Assembly: GCA_910584645.1 (NCBI GenBank)
Contig: CAJUAU010000003.1
Location: 181,163-245,162 of the forward strand
Reading direction: 5' to 3'
Source: an uncultured Eubacterium sp.
GTDB lineage: Bacteria > Bacillota > Clostridia > Lachnospirales > Lachnospiraceae
DNA length: 64,000 nt
Under the pieces are notes generated by a model. The model was not told the origin of the DNA. It ran no database searches and worked only from the letters and a program-made list of their open reading frames with translations. Positions 60,731-64,000 of the stretch are shown piece by piece. Made by a program: the position numbers and the translations under genes. Position 1 is the stretch's first letter. Each line of letters starts with the position of its first letter.

Positions 60731-62863
60731 CTACTTCTTAATCTTGATCTTTTTCACACTACTCCATGCCCCGTAGACTTTCTTTGTCCCTTCCAGACGA
60801 TAAGCCCGGACACGGAAATAATAGTTTTTTTTCTTTTTTAGGTTCTTAATCACCGCTTTGTTTTTAGCGGTCAGCTTTAACTTTTTGTTCTTCCACTTTT
60901 TGGAGGTACTGTAACAGATCTGATAGCCTTTTGCTCTGGTGTTCCTCTTCCATGACGCTGTCACGGTGCCCTTCTTCTGTTTCAGTTTTAAAGCCGGTAC
61001 TTTTCCGACCGTAACTTTTCCTGGAGCCGGTGAAATGCCTGGAGTCGGAGTTGTAGAGATACCCGGCTGAAACGGTATTCCCAGTGCAACGGTCTCCTGT
61101 GGTTTCTGCGTACTTCCCGGTTCTGTCGGTGACGGAGAACCTGTAGGAGTTGGCGTTCCTGGATCTTCCGCTTTCTTATCCGAGGTCACGGTACCAGCGT
61201 ATGACCAGCCTGGGGCAGATGATAGATTTAAATGCAAAGCCGGCCGGGCAGCACGATAACTGTCGTCGACATCGATGAAAAGCCCAATGACATTCCCATG
61301 GTAATACACGCAGGAAGCGCTATCACTACGGTAGCCCGGCGACCGGAGCCACCAACTATCCTCGCGTCCCGCATTGGACATATACTCGCTTCCAATCTCG
61401 CCCCCGGCCGCTGTATAGGCTGTGTTTACTGCCTGTCTTGTGTTTGTACAGCTACCAGAAAAAGTAAACCCATACTCCGTCTTCGTCACCTCAGCGATAG
61501 ACAGCAGGTATACCTTATCCGACGTATCTCTCCCGCCTTCTGTACTATACTCCGGATTGTCATCGTTTACTACATTTGTCATCTTGATTGCTGACTGCTC
61601 TTCCTCAGAAAATGCACTATTAAAGAAGTTATTGTCACGGTAGTCCTTCTCTTCCTGATTCGCCTCCGCCCCATAGCCGTTCAGCCAGCTACGCATCGTA
61701 CAGGTCTCCCAGGCGACGGCTGTATTAGCATCATTGTATCTCTGCGCATCCAGATTTTTATCCGCCAGCAGAAATACGTCATCGCCCTCCACCGACAGCA
61801 CCCGCCACTTGATGGGGGTTTTCTCGTCTTTCTTGTCAGCTTTTCCGTCCCCGTTGGTATCCTCCTGCCAGTAGTTCCCGAACCAGATACAGTCCCATTC
61901 AGCCACGTCATCCGAGGGAACGGTACCGGCATATGACCAACTTGAAACAGATGATAGATTCAAATGCAAAGCCGGCCGGGCGGCGTGATAAGTGTCGACA
62001 ATGCTGCCATCCGCATTGACACATCCAGGGCTTAATTCATCCACGAAGGAAGCGTAAATACTACCGTCGCCCGGCGACCGGAGCCACCAACTATCCTCGC
62101 GTCCCGCATTGGACATATACTCGCCTCCGATCTCGCCCCCGGTCGCTGTATAGGCTGTGTTTACTGCTAACCTTGTGTTTGTATCATCATTTGAATAGGT
62201 AAATCCATATTCCGAGCTTACCACCTCATCGATAGACAGCAGAAACACTTTGTCCAACGTATCATTTCCACCCTCTATACTATACTCCATGTTGTCATCG
62301 TTTACTACATTTGTCGTTTTTATTGCCGACTGTTCACCCGTCGAAAATGCATTATCAAGGAAATTATTGTCACTGTAATCTTTCCCATCTCTGTTCATTT
62401 TCGCCCCATAGCCATTCAGCCAGCTGCGCATGGTGCAGGTCTCCCAGGTAACGTCTGTTTCAGTATCATTGTACATCTGGCAGTCCATGTTCTTATCCGC
62501 CAGCAGAAATACATCATCGCCCTCCACCGACAACACCCGCCACTTGATGGGGGTTTTCTCATCGTTCTTATCCGCTTTTCCATCCCCATTGGTATCCTCC
62601 TGCCAGTAGTTCCCGAACCAGATACAGTCCCAGGTGGTGATGCCGTTTTCCATAGTTGGATTTTTCAGCTCTTTTTTCTCACTTGATCCCGGTGCCACTT
62701 CCTGGGTGGTTTTGAGAATGCAGGGATTCCGGAGCGTGGGCTGTTCCGCCGCCCAGCTCTTCATCCCTGTTCCCATGGGAAGGAAACCCGCCAGCAAGGC
62801 TCCTGTCAGAAGCAGGGCTGCCTGCTTCCGAAAAATGAATTTTCTTTGTTTGTTTTTGTCCAC
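60731..62863 (-). CDS. Secreted protein with two tandem DUF6273 domains and a fibronectin-like C-terminus
   Basis: About 710 residues from a GTG at 62863 (AAGGAGAG, 7 bases upstream). Signal peptide: RKQAALLLTGALLAGFLPMG. Two nearly identical DUF6273 modules follow (residues about 75-320 and 320-570), each with WDCIWFGNYWQEDTNGDGKA, PIKWRVLSVEGDDVFLLADK, WETCTMRSWLNGYGA, GREDSWWLRSPG and ARPALHLNLSS. DNGDGKAD-type Ca-binding-like loops recur. A Pro/Thr linker (GTPTPTGSPSPTEPG) leads to a C-terminal fibronectin-III-like domain (GTVTASWKRN ... YYFRVRAYRLEG). DUF6273 is common in secreted Firmicutes proteins; function unknown. The two modules share long identical DNA stretches, pointing to recent duplication. 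Confidence 0.85.
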   Translation of the reverse strand: MDKNKQRKFIFRKQAALLLTGALLAGFLPMGTGMKSWAAEQPTLRNPCILKTTQEVAPGSSEKKELKNPTMENGITTWDCIWFGNYWQEDTNGDGKADKNDEKTPIKWRVLSVEGDDVFLLADKNMDCQMYNDTETDVTWETCTMRSWLNGYGAKMNRDGKDYSDNNFLDNAFSTGEQSAIKTTNVVNDDNMEYSIEGGNDTLDKVFLLSIDEVVSSEYGFTYSNDDTNTRLAVNTAYTATGGEIGGEYMSNAGREDSWWLRSPGDGSIYASFVDELSPGCVNADGSIVDTYHAARPALHLNLSSVSSWSYAGTVPSDDVAEWDCIWFGNYWQEDTNGDGKADKKDEKTPIKWRVLSVEGDDVFLLADKNLDAQRYNDANTAVAWETCTMRSWLNGYGAEANQEEKDYRDNNFFNSAFSEEEQSAIKMTNVVNDDNPEYSTEGGRDTSDKVYLLSIAEVTKTEYGFTFSGSCTNTRQAVNTAYTAAGGEIGSEYMSNAGREDSWWLRSPGYRSDSASCVYYHGNVIGLFIDVDDSYRAARPALHLNLSSAPGWSYAGTVTSDKKAEDPGTPTPTGSPSPTEPGSTQKPQETVALGIPFQPGISTTPTPGISPAPGKVTVGKVPALKLKQKKGTVTASWKRNTRAKGYQICYSTSKKWKNKKLKLTAKNKAVIKNLKKKKNYYFRVRAYRLEGTKKVYGAWSSVKKIKIKK

Positions 62864-62923
62864 GATATCACTCTCCTTATTTTTTAACTGTATAGGCATA
62901 TTTTAGCTTATATAAGCCATTCT

Positions 62924-62952
62924 AATATAACATAAATGCCCATACAATTCAA
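62924..62952 (-). promoter_or_regulatory. Promoter of the DUF6273 protein
   Basis: TTGAAT (62947-62952) and TATATT (62924-62929), 17-base spacing, minus strand. The gap from 62960 to 63145 shows nothing else recognisable. Confidence 0.55.
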
Positions 62953-63249
62953 ATATAATTTAATTAACTTTGAAAGCTCGCATGTATTGATAAATATTGC
63001 AAATACCCTTTCGTCACAGACAGACGCAATAATTTATGAAACTCCACAGATAAACAAAACCTCAGTCAAATAGGAATTGTCAGAACTGATTGACTCCTGC
63101 TCTGCCAGTAAACTAAATGTCATCATAGATGTACTAAAATCCGCTGTAAGCGCCAAATATTCCTGCGGATTTTCAGATTTCCTGGTTTCCCCTATAATTG
63201 TAGGTGAAAGATAGTTAGAGTATTTCACTACAATTACGGAGGATAGGTT

Positions 63250-63660
63250 ATGGCAGTTACCCGCAAAGCCCGTGTTCCAATGGCGGAACAGATCAGGCTT
63301 ATCAATGAATGCCGCCAGAGCGGCATGACAGATGCTGACTGGTGCCGTGAAAACGGCATCGCAGTAAGCACTTTTTATAACTGGGTCAGCCGCTGCAGGA
63401 AAACAGCAGCGGATCAGATCCCGGCACCGAATTATGGTCATTGTGAGATCCCGCGTCCAAAGCAGGACGTGGTTCCCATTGACATTGTTTCGGATCACCT
63501 TCCGGGACAACATATAGCATCGCAGATGCACCAAACGAACCTTGACAATTCACATACGATTCAAGTGTCCATGCATGATGTGACAATCCGCATCAGCAAT
63601 GATGCCGACCCTGTCCTGCTCACCAGGACACTCCGCCTGATCCGGGAGACCTCATGTTAG
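63250..63660 (+). CDS. tnpA: IS66 accessory protein TnpA
   Basis: 136 residues; GGAGGATAGG precedes the ATG. The N-terminal helix-turn-helix (IRLINECRQSGMTDADWCRENGIAVSTFYNWVSRCR) is the DNA-binding part seen in IS66 OrfA proteins. The rest is variable. Complete in length; ends overlapping the tnpB start (ATGTTAG). Without an intact TnpC it cannot move the element alone. Confidence 0.9.
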   Translation: MAVTRKARVPMAEQIRLINECRQSGMTDADWCRENGIAVSTFYNWVSRCRKTAADQIPAPNYGHCEIPRPKQDVVPIDIVSDHLPGQHIASQMHQTNLDNSHTIQVSMHDVTIRISNDADPVLLTRTLRLIRETSC

Positions 63661-63845
63661 GTGATATCTCCGGCCTTGAAAAGATCTACATTGTCTGCGG
63701 TTATACAGACATGCGCAAATCAATCGATGGTCCCTGTGCCATTATCGAAGACCAGCTTAAGATGGATCCGGCATCCAGTGCCCTCTTCCTGTTCTGTGGA
63801 AGAAGACGGGACAGGATCTTTCCCTGTTGGAAGAAGAGACCGTGA
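63654..63845 (+). pseudogene. tnpB: Truncated IS66 TnpB
   Basis: Starts LGDISGLEKIYIVCGYTDMRKSIDG, the IS66 Orf2 (TnpB) signature, and runs to LFLFCGRRRDRI. The family would continue KxLxWExDGFxLLYKRLE; here IFPCWKKRP and a stop follow, because the DNA jumps into tnpC. About half the protein is missing, so it is nonfunctional. Confidence 0.85.
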
Positions 63846-64000
63846 TCCGGGAGCATACCCGCAAAAAGAAGGCAGCCCATGAGGATCTTTTTAAAGGCCT
63901 GAAGATTGAAAAAGTAGTCATCCCTCTTCCGGAAGAAGATCAGGTCTGCCCGGTCTGCGGTACGCAGATGGTTCTGATCGGCGAAGAGTATGTCCGCCGT
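63818..64000 (+). pseudogene. tnpC: IS66 transposase TnpC remnant, 5' truncated and running off the window
   Basis: In a frame offset from tnpB, the bases encode LSLLEEETVIREHTRKKKAA, then HEDLFKGLKIEKVVIPLPEE and CPVCGTQMVLIGEEYVRR, the zinc-ribbon N-terminal region of IS66 transposases. The first tens of residues, including the leucine-zipper segment and start codon, are lost in the deletion. The frame stays open to base 64000. Confidence 0.8.

Larger units (their letters stand above)
63146..64000 (+). mobile_element. IS66 family element, left end, internally deleted
   Basis: The left end begins GTAAGCGCC, the typical IS66 terminal inverted repeat. The plausible 8-base target copy is 63138-63145 (AATCCGCT). 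tnpA, tnpB and the start of tnpC follow in the usual order, but tnpB and tnpC are joined out of frame by a deletion near 63818. The right end lies outside the window. Confidence 0.85.

Overview
The window looks like a chromosome segment of a low-to-mid G+C, anaerobic Gram-positive gut bacterium of the Clostridia, most likely Lachnospiraceae. The support is anaerobic ribonucleotide reductase with its activase, pyruvate:ferredoxin oxidoreductase, acetate kinase, an AsnA-type asparagine synthetase, Cna-B and BIG2 surface proteins, a conjugative element of the kind seen in Clostridioides difficile (CD1107/CD1108-like genes), and strong AGGAGG ribosome sites. Almost every gene is on the minus strand, so the regions below read from high to low coordinates in transcription order.

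Bases 1 to about 23,450 are one end of an integrative and conjugative element (ICE). From its right boundary beside rpmF it carries DUF5348, two unrecognised ICE proteins, a VirB2-like pilin, a TrbL/VirB6-like membrane protein, a CD1108-like anchored NlpC/P60 + 3D-domain hydrolase that is split by a frameshift, PrgI, VirB4, DUF5697-like, DUF6100-like and replication-relaxation-like proteins, the VirD4 coupling ATPase, an S1-domain protein, and a CD1107-like membrane protein. A block with its own strong promoter and a long folded leader follows: a DUF3268 zinc-finger protein, a sigma factor, a type I signal peptidase, a CAP-domain protein and a giant thioester/Cna-B adhesin cut by the window edge. 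No relaxase or integrase is seen, so the element continues to the left of base 1. It is full of perfect intergenic hairpins, and its first 11 kb carries 11 exact copies of a 9-base near-palindrome, CCAGWCTGG.

Bases 23,461 to 43,879 are housekeeping genes: rpmF, ackA, degV, a YlbJ-like membrane protein (the only plus-strand gene here), a coiled-coil protein, rsmD, recG, a hybrid histidine kinase, an nrdD-nrdG-dut operon with NrdR-like operator sites, an asnS-asnA-alcohol dehydrogenase-sigma-like operon, and pyruvate:ferredoxin oxidoreductase.

Bases 43,958 to 64,000 are accessory. Four secreted lipoproteins (one with CBM2-like repeats, three propeller-like) surround a decayed Septu (ptuA/ptuB) defence locus whose two genes each carry an internal deletion. 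Next come a four-copy 68-bp hairpin array invaded by a second palindrome, a large secreted protein with two GH43-like propellers, a 12-residue repeat and BIG2 domains, a GPH transporter-HAD-GH3 operon, an Rpn/PD-(D/E)XK nuclease with a relic fragment behind it, a secreted tandem DUF6273 protein, and the left end of an internally deleted IS66 element.
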